Part shown: positions 8,605 through 17,957 of the stretch, one piece after another | Position numbering within the stretch: position 1 is the first letter of the stretch | Layout of the letters: every line of letters starts with the position of its first letter | Source of the DNA: an uncultured Shimia sp. | GTDB lineage: Bacteria > Pseudomonadota > Alphaproteobacteria > Rhodobacterales > Rhodobacteraceae | Direction: 5' to 3' | DNA: 64,000 bases | NCBI GenBank assembly: GCA_937897325.1 | Contig: CALCOY010000098.1 | Location: forward strand, 1-64,000 | Translations under genes and position numbers: made by a program | The notes under the pieces: model-generated | Database searches by the model: none | Told to the model about the DNA's origin: nothing | The model's input: the letters and a program-made list of their open reading frames with translations, nothing else

Positions 8605-11600
8605 ATGAGCATATTTGACGTAGTGGTAAAAGAGTTCTTTGAGTCGTCGCCCTTCAAATTTATGAAAGGAATCAAGACGAGCTACGACATCTACAAGACG
8701 ATTGATGGGCTGTTTCGGCCCGATCCGGTGAAGCAAGCTCTGGACGAGATACAGGACTCTATCGACGAGCTTCAGGACACAACCACCGATATACTCGAGA
8801 TTGTTCGCGAGTTGGAAGGTGATATCGACACCCTTCTTGAAGTGCCGTTGGAGCAGGCCCTTGCACTTGCCAGAACCGCTCAAAGTGAAAGCGATAACCT
8901 CCGCTTCGGCACTGGAGAAGGTGCAAACCCTCGCAGAGATGCGATCGAAGCTGTGCAGCTTGCGCGAGGCTTCAGCCCAATTGATCAGTTCCTTGCTCTC
9001 GAAACCGCGGCTTTGGCCGGCGTTGTTTATCTTGACACCGTCCAATTACAAGAAAGCAATGCCTTTACCCGCCCCGACGTCCAGAGAAACCTTCTCGATA
9101 TCGCTTCTGTGATAGAAGCTGGCTACTTAGCGATCCAGCAAGATGCGCGTAGTGCGATTGAGGCAACATCGGCGGCAATATTCGGTGTAGAAGAAATCCC
9201 CCCAAGCGATTTTATTGAAGGGCAACCATACTTTGGGTCTGGTCAGTGGACGTTTGTGCTCTCCAGTCGTGTATTTATCCGAGACGCTTCGCAAGTCATC
9301 AACGTCGAGGTTGTCGCATCGGAGACGATCCGTCTTGGTCCAGTCCCTATCACTCCGCCGGGAGGCTTTCCGCTGAGCTTGGAAGGAGGGTTTTCAATTG
9401 GTCTCGAGGCACCAGACCTCTCCCTTGCGGCTAGACAATCGGCTGAAGCTCGTCTTCTACCGCTCGCAGAGGAACGTCTACCGGAAAAGATCTCCGAGGT
9501 CGTCGACGAGAGACTGGAGTTGCTTGAACTCACTGACTACGCCGAGATTGCGGAGCAATTGCGTGATTTGGCGGTCGGGTCGTTTACGCAGCTCACGAAT
9601 GGAGACGATGAACCTTTCGCAGGCGGGGCCTTCAACGATGTGATCGAAGGCCTAGAGGGCCGAGATGCAATCAGCGGTCTTGGCGGTAGAGATGCGGTCT
9701 TCGGAGGCGGTGATGATGATCGCCTGTTCGGTGGTGTCGGCGACGACGTTCTACGTGGCGAAGCTGGTGATGATTTTCTCGACGGCGGTTCTGGCGAAGA
9801 TGTGATTGACGGCGGTTTGGGAGACGGAGACACTGTATCGTACGAGACTTCGACCAGCGGCGTCACGGTGGACTTGAGACTAACGGATCCGCAACTCGTG
9901 GGGCCTGAAGAACGCGATCAACTCATTGGGATAGAGAGCTTGCGGGGATCGCTCCGGAACGATGCCCTGAACGGTGACACAGATGATAATCAGCTCGAAG
10001 GTCTTGACGGGGATGATGCACTTGCCGGCGACAGGGGAGACGATGTTCTTGCGGGAGGTCCGGGTGCCGATAGGCTGGCGGGCGGGGGCGGCTCGGATAC
10101 TTTCGTGTTCGACTTTTCCGATCCGGCGCGTCCCGCCGAGGGACCGAGCGACATCGTGGTGGATCTTGATTTCGGCGCCGGTGACGCGCTGGAGCTGGTC
10201 TCGCTGACTGCAGATATTCTTGAGGCTCTTGAGTTGCCCGCAGGAACGTCTCTGACGATCGGGTCGCTAGAAGAACTTGCGGAGTTTGCACGCGCCGGCG
10301 AAATCAGCGCCAGCGAGACACCAGATGGCGCAGTGCGTCTGCAGGATGCGGGTGGCGGTTTAGACGCTGTCTTGCAGACCGTCGATTTCGATGAATTTTC
10401 TGCCGCTTTGAACCGCTCGCCGCTTGATGCCTCCCTCAGTGTCGATAGCGATGAACGTGTTGTTCTGCCGGATGAAGTGCTTGCAACGATTACTACTGAA
10501 TTGCCGCTCCAAGGTTTTGTTTTCACGACGACTGAAGACGATGTCGAGATCTTGGTAGACGCGGCGCAAAATCAAATTCGCGTGGTGGCAGCGACGACAA
10601 TCAATCTGGACTTCGAGCAATCGGCATCCCGGGAAATCGTGATCGGCGTTCAACGCGATGGCGAGACGCTTGCACCGTCAACGCTGGTTCTCAACACGCT
10701 CAATGCGACGCCGGAGATCATTCAGGCCGCCGAGGCGACTGACAGTCTGTTGCTGATCGGGTCGAACGGGAACGACGCTTTGGTGACGGGCTCAGGCTCG
10801 GACACGCTGTTCGGCGGTCTTGGCGACGATTTTTTCAGCGGTGGGTCTGAACCGGAAGGTGGCGCCGATGTGGCACAGGTCGCCGACGCCCGAGGCGTCG
10901 CTTTCAACGACCTTCCTGTCGCGTTCGACACGTCCGGCCTTGCAGTGATAGATGGATCTGTGGCGGGGACGCTGACAGGGCCGGATGGCGTCGACGTCCT
11001 GAACGACATTGAAGTAATCGAGGTCGTCAACACCGGGTCGTCGACCTTTCTCCTTCTCAATGGGATGAGTCCAGAACTCACGCTAAATGCGGCGGCCTCG
11101 GGGGACGCCATCTTTGTGGAGACGCTCGACACGCTTGTTGCCGTCACAGGCAGCGCTGACGCTCCGGTCGCGGTGACTGATGTGCTGGATACCAGTTCAG
11201 CGCGCTCGATTTCGGGCAACCTCCTTGCCAACGACTTCGATCCGGATGGAGAAAGCCCGATCCTAGTCGGCCTGAATGGCAATCCCGATCTGAACGCAGG
11301 CGAAATCATTCTTCAGTCGGGTGCGGTCCTCACGATCGAAAGCGATGGCAGCTTCGATTACGATCCAAACGGGGTCTTCGATACACTGGAGGTTGGTGAC
11401 TCGGCCATTGATGGCTTTGAATACACGATTGCGGATGCTGACGGGACGCAGAGAACCGCGAGCGTCGTTTTTACGGTAAACGCTGATCAAGATGGTGACG
11501 GCGTCCCCGATATCGCAGATAACGCGATCTTTTTTGTAAATGAAGATCAGCGAGACACAGACGGCGACGGTATCGGCAATATAGCTGATCCCGATCTGAA

Positions 11601-11799
11601 CGGGGATGGCTTTGTAAACGCCGTCGACGCACTGCTGTTCTCGGACGTTCTGGGCCAGGAGGTTCCGGCGTCAGACTTCGGAGCAGCAGCTGATGCAGAT
11701 TTCAATGGTGATGGCTTTGTCGACGGGACCGATACCGCTATCCTGCGCGATTTCTTCGGCGGCACTCCAGGGGTGTCTGCCTTCGATGATATGATCTGA
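8605..11799 (+). CDS. large RTX protein with C-terminal dockerin
   Basis: Encodes 1064 residues without a signal peptide. The N-terminal 340 residues are mostly helical, with a coiled-coil-like stretch at about 40-75 (QALDEIQDSIDELQD). Glycine-rich Ca-binding RTX nonapeptides (GGxGxDxLxGG) run from about 343 to 505 and again at 719-750. A cadherin-like domain follows at about 855-960 (SISGNLLANDFDPDG), then a thrombospondin-3-like DxDGDGxxD stretch. The last 65 residues hold two dockerin F-hand repeats, DPDLNGDGFVNAVDALL and DADFNGDGFVDGTDTAIL. RTX repeats and lack of a leader point to type I secretion, though no transporter gene is in the window. The dockerin probably binds the cohesin-like protein encoded 38 bases downstream. 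Confidence 0.85.
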   Translation: MSIFDVVVKEFFESSPFKFMKGIKTSYDIYKTIDGLFRPDPVKQALDEIQDSIDELQDTTTDILEIVRELEGDIDTLLEVPLEQALALARTAQSESDNLRFGTGEGANPRRDAIEAVQLARGFSPIDQFLALETAALAGVVYLDTVQLQESNAFTRPDVQRNLLDIASVIEAGYLAIQQDARSAIEATSAAIFGVEEIPPSDFIEGQPYFGSGQWTFVLSSRVFIRDASQVINVEVVASETIRLGPVPITPPGGFPLSLEGGFSIGLEAPDLSLAARQSAEARLLPLAEERLPEKISEVVDERLELLELTDYAEIAEQLRDLAVGSFTQLTNGDDEPFAGGAFNDVIEGLEGRDAISGLGGRDAVFGGGDDDRLFGGVGDDVLRGEAGDDFLDGGSGEDVIDGGLGDGDTVSYETSTSGVTVDLRLTDPQLVGPEERDQLIGIESLRGSLRNDALNGDTDDNQLEGLDGDDALAGDRGDDVLAGGPGADRLAGGGGSDTFVFDFSDPARPAEGPSDIVVDLDFGAGDALELVSLTADILEALELPAGTSLTIGSLEELAEFARAGEISASETPDGAVRLQDAGGGLDAVLQTVDFDEFSAALNRSPLDASLSVDSDERVVLPDEVLATITTELPLQGFVFTTTEDDVEILVDAAQNQIRVVAATTINLDFEQSASREIVIGVQRDGETLAPSTLVLNTLNATPEIIQAAEATDSLLLIGSNGNDALVTGSGSDTLFGGLGDDFFSGGSEPEGGADVAQVADARGVAFNDLPVAFDTSGLAVIDGSVAGTLTGPDGVDVLNDIEVIEVVNTGSSTFLLLNGMSPELTLNAAASGDAIFVETLDTLVAVTGSADAPVAVTDVLDTSSARSISGNLLANDFDPDGESPILVGLNGNPDLNAGEIILQSGAVLTIESDGSFDYDPNGVFDTLEVGDSAIDGFEYTIADADGTQRTASVVFTVNADQDGDGVPDIADNAIFFVNEDQRDTDGDGIGNIADPDLNGDGFVNAVDALLFSDVLGQEVPASDFGAAADADFNGDGFVDGTDTAILRDFFGGTPGVSAFDDMI

Positions 11800-11837
11800 A
11801 CGAAAGAGTTCCTCAAACCGATGACATGGAGCCCCTC

Positions 11838-12401
11838 ATGACACGCATATACGCGCTCGCAGTGGCACTCTGCGGCATCATCGCACCGCTTCAGGCCAAC
11901 GCGGCATCCCTTGATTTTTTGATCGTTGACGATCCCGGCACATTGCAAATAGGCGATAAACTGGAAGTATCGATTACGTCGTCTTCTGACTTTCCCAATT
12001 TCACCGGCATCAATTTCGACATCAGCTACGATGCAGACGTCTTGTCATATGTCACAACGTCTTTCAGCTCGATCTTCGATTTTGAACAAGAGAGCCAAGC
12101 GGAACCAGCAGGCGCGATCGGCCCGACGACACTTCAAAACATCACGGCGGCGACACTTGGATCTGGCGGTGAAAGTGACAACGTGCTGGCGACTTTGAGC
12201 TTTGTGGCTGTTGGGACGGGATCGACCGAGCTTACGGTCTTCGGCACGGCTGGCCAGTTCGTGGTGGGTCCGGATCTCTCCTTCGACAAGACGCTGACGG
12301 TGTCGGCAATTGTCGTGCCGTTGCCAGCAACTGGTTTGCTGCTAATCGGCGGCTTGCTGGCCTTCCGTGTTCTGCGCGGCACTAGGTCCGACATTAGTTG
12401 A
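11838..12401 (+). CDS. cohesin-like protein with VPLPA-CTERM anchor
   Basis: Encodes 187 residues from the ATG at 11838, which has GGAG eight bases upstream; an in-frame ATG at 11826 is less favoured. A signal peptide (MTRIYALAVALCGIIAPLQANA) leads into a beta-sandwich: LQIGDKLEVSITSS, FTGINFDISYDADVLSYV, and NVLATLSFVAVGTGSTELTV. That order matches cohesin domains, which bind dockerins. The C-terminus is VVPLPATGLLLIGG, a hydrophobic segment, then basic residues: the VPLPA variant of the PEP-CTERM sorting signal, processed by an exosortase/archaeosortase-type enzyme. Lying just after a dockerin-bearing RTX protein, it is probably that protein's surface anchor. Confidence 0.8.
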   Translation: MTRIYALAVALCGIIAPLQANAASLDFLIVDDPGTLQIGDKLEVSITSSSDFPNFTGINFDISYDADVLSYVTTSFSSIFDFEQESQAEPAGAIGPTTLQNITAATLGSGGESDNVLATLSFVAVGTGSTELTVFGTAGQFVVGPDLSFDKTLTVSAIVVPLPATGLLLIGGLLAFRVLRGTRSDIS

Positions 12402-12762
12402 CGAGATGATAGGATATCAGGCCTTTATAGCGAGGGCGTTTCAATAGAAAGCCTGTAGTTGGAAAGATGTATGGCACCATCTTGGAGGAAGACCAGTTCA
12501 CAGATGCGCATTTCTAACGTAAGTTCAGAATCTCAGTTAGCGCAGGTCCAGCAGACCAAGGTGTAAAGACCACCGTTTTCAAGCTATTGGAAGCATCCTG
12601 TTTTTGTGCAGCAGAGTAGCAATGGCTGGACTTGTTTGGATCCGAAACATCGTTGTTGACCAGGCGAGTACATTAGCAAGTCACTGACCTCGGCCTTATA
12701 ACTAGCATCTACCAATGGACCGAGGCTCATTCATTGGTTAAAATAGAAGTCAAGGTTTCTAA
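12402..12762 (+). other. intergenic region, nothing recognised
   Basis: About 360 bases between the cohesin-like gene and the LuxR-type gene. No reading frame, repeat or RNA motif stood out. It must contain the promoter for the regulator if that gene is expressed separately. Confidence 0.6.
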
Positions 12763-13893
12763 GTGGTCGACACCCGCGCTATCGCGATTATTAGGACTGC
12801 GTCACATGACTGCCTCGCTGTGAATTTTGAATACGTTTTGGCCGAACTCTATCAAGCTCCGATATCTGGCAACTGGGAGGGAGCGGCCTCGGTCGTCGGC
12901 GAGTTTGTTGGTCGGCGCCATGTTGTATTGGGGCGCGTTTGTCGGCGGAAGGGCCTCGGGCTCCGGGCACACACTGGCTTCGGTCGCGCCAAGTACGAAG
13001 AGATCAATAGTCGCTTCAAGGCCGACGCTGATGCGTATGTTGCCTCTCTTTCAGCGAAGCCGAACGGTCGAGCCAATCACGGCTTGAACGCCCCATTGGA
13101 GAGCAAAGGATACTTTAACCTCGACACTTACATGCGCCAGAGTTTTGGCGTCACTGCAGAACTCGGTGCCATTTTGAAAGTCGATCAGGTCGGGGAAGAG
13201 TTCGTGTCGATCATGCGCGCCGTTGATGATCTCCGGGAAGACACCGCAGCCGCTACCAAGTTTACAATGGTTCTTCCGCATTTGCGCAAGGCGATTGAGG
13301 CAGCGACTGCCTACGAGCGACGCAAGGCATATACAGCAGGCCTTGAAGCAGCTTTTGAAGTACTTTCCGCCGCGGTGTTTCATTGCGCCCACGATGCCCG
13401 TGTTATTGAAATGAATGCGGCAGCTCGAAAAATTTTAGAAAGTGCGAACGGCATTCGCGTGGTGAACGGACGCCTTAGTTTTGCAGACAAAGACGCAGAG
13501 GCAGTGTTTCGTGTCGAAATCGGTCGGTCACCAACGCTTGGTTCACCTAACCGGGTGAGGTTCGCTGCGCCGAGAAAGGGGGCTTTCCTACCACTTTGGG
13601 CAACGATTGTTGGCAACAAAAAGGGCGGCGCAATCGTTCTTATCGAGGATCCAGATCGAGACTTTTTGCCAAGGCGCGAAATCCTAGAGACAGTGGCGGC
13701 GCTCAGCCCAGCCCAGGCACGCGCTGCGTATTTGGCCGCAGCCGGTTACAGCACTGCAGACATTGCGCAAGAACTTGGTGTGAGCGCCCACACTGCGCTC
13801 ACACATTTACGGCGCGCGATGCACAAGCTTGATTGCAGCAATCGCCTTTCGCTCGTAACGCGGCTGGCCGCGTTGAAAGGCGTGTCGGACTGA
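12763..13893 (+). CDS. LuxR-family transcriptional regulator
   Basis: Encodes about 376 residues from a GTG at 12763. The C-terminal 65 residues form a LuxR/FixJ helix-turn-helix: LSPAQARAAYLAAAGYSTADIAQELGVS then AHTALTHLRRAMHKL. The middle (about 180-300) looks like a PAS-type sensor, with VFHCAHDARVIEMNAAARKILE and later an LPLWATIVGN strand. This is the layout of LuxR proteins with a helical and PAS-like input region found in alphaproteobacteria. The ligand is unknown. Placed between two RTX genes, it may control them. The start is uncertain because no strong ribosome site is visible. Confidence 0.75.
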   Translation: MVDTRAIAIIRTASHDCLAVNFEYVLAELYQAPISGNWEGAASVVGEFVGRRHVVLGRVCRRKGLGLRAHTGFGRAKYEEINSRFKADADAYVASLSAKPNGRANHGLNAPLESKGYFNLDTYMRQSFGVTAELGAILKVDQVGEEFVSIMRAVDDLREDTAAATKFTMVLPHLRKAIEAATAYERRKAYTAGLEAAFEVLSAAVFHCAHDARVIEMNAAARKILESANGIRVVNGRLSFADKDAEAVFRVEIGRSPTLGSPNRVRFAAPRKGAFLPLWATIVGNKKGGAIVLIEDPDRDFLPRREILETVAALSPAQARAAYLAAAGYSTADIAQELGVSAHTALTHLRRAMHKLDCSNRLSLVTRLAALKGVSD

Positions 13894-14865
13894 TATCAGC
13901 GCTATTCTTCTGAGATTTTTGAGCGTCCACACTAAGCTCATGGCTGACGGGGTGTTTTTGATAGCGGCAGCTACCGCAAGACCAATGGTCGAAACTGTCC
14001 GTATCTCAGCAAGATGCCAAGCGATCGCTCCAAGCGTGCCACATCGACCACAACCAAACCCATTTGCGCGTTTCGGAGCCCGTTTTTTAGAACGGCAAGA
14101 CATCTAGATGTTTCGCTGTCCCCAAATGAGGTGACAACTTGAAACTCTGGATCCGTTACCCTCCTGACCAAAGTTGCAACGCTGTCGCTATCGATGGCCG
14201 ATTTACGTTTCATCAGGCTGATTTGGTCAAGCAATGCATTGGCAATACGATTACAGATCGAAATTCACCCGCCTGGCAGGTGGAACCACCATCCAGGTTG
14301 CCGACGTTGGCGAGGCCATTTTATCTGATAAACCCAGACGGGGCATTCTATCTATAGGCGACGAGGCTGTCATATGCACTGCGCAATTGCCCGAGACTTG
14401 CAGCGCGGAAAAGCACGCGGACGAAGAATGTCTTCGATCCAACTTTGTCGCGGAGTGGAGCGACGAGGTTTGGCATCACAGCATCAATCTCCTCGTGAAA
14501 GGGTCGAACCGAACGCCGCAATTGCAGAGATGCCGAACAGCAAAGCTTGCGGCTCCAATCCAGAAAATGGCCAGTTGCCTGTTCAAGAAACGTTGGCCAG
14601 AGATTGACGGGCGATCACTTCGCGCATGGACATCGTACAACACTGCCGTCCGCCCTGGATCGGTCGCCAAACTTGGACACTGCGTGATTTGTCCCTCTGC
14701 GAGATCAGGCGGCTCCGAAGACGCTCTCATTTTCATAAGACGGAAAAAGTGCCGTTCCAAACTCGAGCACTTTGACGCTTGTGGAACGGCAATTCGGACC
14801 ACTGACACCTCAGCCAATTGGCAGCGAACTCAATTCCCTTTTTCCTTTCACGGAGACTTATTGAC
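13894..14865 (+). other. 970-base stretch without a supported gene
   Basis: Several short frames occur on both strands, for example 13971-14234 on the minus strand (begins MLDQISLMKRKSAID), but none shows a recognisable domain, good start context or coupling. The stretch may be decayed coding sequence. The last 100 bases must hold the promoter and a CGGAG ribosome site for the RTX gene at 14866. Confidence 0.55.
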
Positions 14866-16215
14866 ATGGCGATCTTTAATGCGTTCAGACCCTTCGAATT
14901 CGATGAAATTGAAGACTGGGACGGGGCCATCTTATCGGCCACCGGCACGCAGATTGTGGAGTCTGATGGATTTCGACAGGCGGTGTACTCAGGCACATTC
15001 ATCTATGGCGCTGCTGGCGACGTCATTGGCGGAACACTAACATCCATCCGCGAGACCCGGGGTGGTCAACCACTCTATGCAATTACCAATATCGCGCTGG
15101 ATGCCCAGATCGCTTACGCCTCTATTGAGTTTGAAAGCCCGCAGGAAACCGCCGAGCTTGTCCTGTCTGGCAATGACATCGTAAATGGATCGTCAGGGGC
15201 CGACTTCCTCGTCGGCCTGGATGGCAACGATCAAATCAACGGCGGTCCAGGCCCGGATACGCTTGAGGGTGGTGAAGGGAATGACACGCTAGCAGGCGGC
15301 GTCGGAAGCAACATGATCATAGGGGGAAGGGGCTTTGACACCGCAGTTCTGAATTTTGCCTTCGCTGATGCAATGATCGAAGTTGACGGAGGCGGTGTCA
15401 CCGTCATGAGTGGAGGCGCAACAACTCGGCTTGCACAAATCGAAAGCTTCGTCTTCACCGACCGATCATTTGTTGGGACCAGCCTTCTGGTGCCGGATGA
15501 GCCGTTTATCTTCGTTGGGGACGATCGCAATGACACAAAAACAGGCGGATCCGGCAATGACAGTATCGATGGCGGCGGTGGCGATGATGCGTTGCGCGGT
15601 CGGCATGGAGCCGACACGATTATCGGTGGTGACGGAAACGATACCTTGGATGGAGGATTTCGCCAGGACGGCAGTGGTGAAGGCGATCTTCGCGACCTGA
15701 TTTATGGCGGCGCGGGGGACGATGTCATTGACGGTGACTATGGCAACGATGAACTTTGGGGACAGGACGGCAACGATACAATTGAGGGTGGCTTTGGGGT
15801 CGACTTTGTTCTTGGAGGTGCCGGAAATGACGTGATCACGGGTTCGGCCCTCTCGGACCTTGTGCTTGGTGGCGATGGCTCTGATTTCATCAACGGCGGT
15901 TTCGGTTTCGATCGGGTCAACGGCGGTAACGGCGCCGATCGCTTCTTCCACGCTGGCATTGGCGGTCACGGCTCGGATTGGATCCAGGATTTTGATCATG
16001 GCGAGGGGGACAGGCTGGTTTTTGGCGGCTCAGCCGCAGTTGCGGATTTCCAAGTCAATTTCGCAAATACGGCTAGCGCTGGCGCGTCTGATGTCGCTGA
16101 AGCCTTTATAATCTACAGGCCGACGGGACAGATCCTTTGGGCCCTCATCGATGCAGCCCAACAGGACGCAATCATTTTGCGGAGCGATGGGTCAGAGTTC
16201 GATTTACTTGCGTGA
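14866..16215 (+). CDS. RTX calcium-binding secreted protein
   Basis: Encodes 449 residues from the ATG at 14866, with CGGAG nine bases upstream. An N-terminal beta-rich part (about 1-110) precedes RTX repeats at about 120-160 (DFLVGLDGNDQINGG, DTLEGGEGNDTLAGG) and a longer block at about 225-370, for example NDSIDGGGGDDALRG and GNDELWGQDGNDTIEGG. A terminal beta domain of the peptidase-M10/serralysin C-terminal kind (about 375-449: ADRFFHAG, DWIQDFDHGEGDRL) is usual for type I export. No catalytic domain is seen. It shares the module with the dockerin-RTX protein, and may be a surface-layer or biofilm protein. Confidence 0.82.
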   Translation: MAIFNAFRPFEFDEIEDWDGAILSATGTQIVESDGFRQAVYSGTFIYGAAGDVIGGTLTSIRETRGGQPLYAITNIALDAQIAYASIEFESPQETAELVLSGNDIVNGSSGADFLVGLDGNDQINGGPGPDTLEGGEGNDTLAGGVGSNMIIGGRGFDTAVLNFAFADAMIEVDGGGVTVMSGGATTRLAQIESFVFTDRSFVGTSLLVPDEPFIFVGDDRNDTKTGGSGNDSIDGGGGDDALRGRHGADTIIGGDGNDTLDGGFRQDGSGEGDLRDLIYGGAGDDVIDGDYGNDELWGQDGNDTIEGGFGVDFVLGGAGNDVITGSALSDLVLGGDGSDFINGGFGFDRVNGGNGADRFFHAGIGGHGSDWIQDFDHGEGDRLVFGGSAAVADFQVNFANTASAGASDVAEAFIIYRPTGQILWALIDAAQQDAIILRSDGSEFDLLA

Positions 16216-16282
16216 GACCAAGGTGAGACGGTGTTGTCACGTTAAGTTGGACGCTGCTGGCGCAAGTGTGTGTGTATCGAGT

Positions 16283-16713
16283 TCAGGCGATGCCCGCTGC
16301 TGATTTCCAGGCGTCGAAGGCTTCCATGCAGTGATATCGGATCTGGATTGCAGAACGGCGGCGGGCTGGAGCGAAGAAGACGTTCCGGACCGCCGAGTGG
16401 CAGGATACGTAGCGTTGCAATCCGCCAGGGGACCTGAAACCCTGCATACATCGCTCTCGCTTGCGGAATAGCAGATGACTGTTCTCAGCGCGGTTTTTCA
16501 GCCCCTTGTGCAAGCGGTGTTCGAGGCTTGGCGTCACCTCCCGTTTTGCTGCGCCATACGGCCAAAGTTTATCGGTCACAATCCGTTTGGGCAGGCCATT
16601 ACGCTTGATCAGTTTTCTCAGCAGCCGCTTCGCCGCAGGTCTGTCCCGTCTGCGCTGCAGGATTTCATCCAAAACGATGCCCTCCTGATCGACCGCGCGC
16701 CAGAGCCAGAATA
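16283..16713 (-). pseudogene. IS6-family transposase, C-terminal fragment
   Basis: The minus strand reads WLWRAVDQEGIVLDEILQRR, RLLRKLIKRNGLPKRIVTDK, EHRLHKGLKNRAENSHLLFR and MQGFRSPGGLQRYVS, the C-terminal half of an IS6-type DDE transposase including the NRAENSH block. The N-terminal half and first catalytic Asp region are absent. At about 16714 it abuts a DUF2958 fragment, which marks a rearrangement junction. No convincing IS terminal repeat was identified on either side. Confidence 0.85.
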
Positions 16714-16719
16714 GAGGTG

Positions 16720-16854
16720 GGCGAAGAAACGATCGATCACGAGCCGGTGGTGAAGCTGTTCACACCCGATGCCGGCGCCACCTGGCTTCTGACTGAGATT
16801 GATCCTGACCTGCCAGACCTTGCCTTCGGGTTGTGCGATCTGGGTCTCGGATAG
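16720..16854 (+). pseudogene. DUF2958 protein fragment
   Basis: In the plus frame ending at the TAG at 16852 the translation reads HEPVVKLFTPDAGATWLLTE then IDPDLPDLAFGLCDLGLG. This closely resembles the N-terminal half of DUF2958 proteins, common small genes on alphaproteobacterial plasmids. The start and the second half (normally continuing FPELGYV...) are missing. It is plasmid debris fused to an IS6 remnant. Confidence 0.7.
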
Positions 16855-16979
16855 CTAAGAACAATCAGCCTCCGGCAAACCCGGGGCGGTTTAGCATTCG
16901 GGAGACCGTCTTTTAGGTGGATCGCACGCCGGAGCTCGGATAGGTCAGATCGTGAGGGATCAAGCATCAATGGAATTGT

Positions 16980-17957
16980 TCAAACCCATGCGATGCGGGT
17001 AAGGGCGGTCTCGTTGAGAGTTCGCTCAATCTTACGGGCGAGGCTGTACCCAAGGGTTTCGGGGAGGTCGCGTGCATAAGTGGAGGCGAGTAGGCCGCGT
17101 CTATGAACGATCTGGCGCAGGACCATCTCGCGCTTTACTTGACCGATGCACGATATCAATTCGGTGAAGGGTGAGAGCCTTTTGTGGAGTACTTGAGCTT
17201 CTTGAAAGCGTCCGGAACGGGTGGTGCGGTAAAGTTCTGCAACTTCGTGCGGAGCTATATACGCTAGGCAGGAGATGACTGCATCAGCCCCAGTGTTGAG
17301 GTCGTGGACAAGCTCGTCTTTGGAAGTCGTGAGGCAGGCCAGAGGCTGATATACGGCTTTGAACACCTTATTGACCTCGTCGTATTGAAGCGCGTTGTCA
17401 TGATTTTCCGTCGCGACGCTGACTACCTTGCCGCCGTCACGGCCCAGCAAGGCGATCTCCCGAACCTGTCCATCGTCAGCTGTGTTGCCCTCGCTCAGGG
17501 CAGCGATGATCGGCAGAGGCATCCGATCTACCAACTCAGTGAGCCGAACACTATGCGTGCCCAGTTCTGATGACTCCGAACCATTGCGCCAAGTTGGTGG
17601 GAAGGTGATAACGGCATCTGCACCGGCATCTTTGCTGGCTGCGACTTCCTCTTCGACATCGCGAGACAGATCCCCGACGCAGGCCAAAACCAGCTGTTTT
17701 GGAGCGAGTCCTTTGCGAGTGTATTCGATCACCGCAAGACGCTCTGCGAGACTCAGAGACTGCCGCTCCCGTATTGTTGTGCTGACGGCGATGCCGACGA
17801 TACCTTCGATCCGCGCTAGGCGGCTGGCTTGATCGGCGATGGATTGACGCATGATCTGATCATCTTCCTCGAAAGGTGCAAGGGTCGGCACGATCACCCC
17901 GCCCAAAAGAGCTTCGACTGTCGTAGGTGTTGTGGGTTCAAGTCGCTGGCTGTTCAT
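16980..17957 (-). CDS. DHDPS-like (DapA/NAL superfamily) protein lacking the Schiff-base lysine
   Basis: Encodes 325 residues with the (beta/alpha)8 pattern of dihydrodipicolinate synthase/N-acetylneuraminate lyase: GGVIVPTLAPFEED at the start, GIVGIAVSTT, LVLACVGDLSRDVEEEV, then DAGADAVITFPPTW. The strand that normally carries the catalytic Lys (VVGIKEA-type) reads KVVSVATENHDN, and the usual active-site Tyr in PxYxxP is replaced (FPPTWRNG), so normal aldolase chemistry is unlikely. It ends in a helical region similar to the protein at 35238-36194, clearly a paralogue. It lies alone next to IS debris, and its role is unknown. Confidence 0.75.
   Translation of the reverse strand: MNSQRLEPTTPTTVEALLGGVIVPTLAPFEEDDQIMRQSIADQASRLARIEGIVGIAVSTTIRERQSLSLAERLAVIEYTRKGLAPKQLVLACVGDLSRDVEEEVAASKDAGADAVITFPPTWRNGSESSELGTHSVRLTELVDRMPLPIIAALSEGNTADDGQVREIALLGRDGGKVVSVATENHDNALQYDEVNKVFKAVYQPLACLTTSKDELVHDLNTGADAVISCLAYIAPHEVAELYRTTRSGRFQEAQVLHKRLSPFTELISCIGQVKREMVLRQIVHRRGLLASTYARDLPETLGYSLARKIERTLNETALTRIAWV

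Noticed and set aside
9537-10526. Long open frames on the minus strand across the RTX gene
   Set aside because: They are rich in Ser, Pro and Arg and mirror the repetitive Gly-Asp codons of the RTX gene on the other strand; no start context or family is visible.
13971-14234. 87-residue minus-strand frame beginning MLDQISLMKRKSAID
   Set aside because: Plausible composition but no recognisable family, ribosome site or coupling, and it lies in a long non-coding-looking stretch.
14234-15040. 268-residue plus-strand frame overlapping the second RTX gene
   Set aside because: Its second half is an out-of-frame reading of the RTX gene, and the first half shows no domain.
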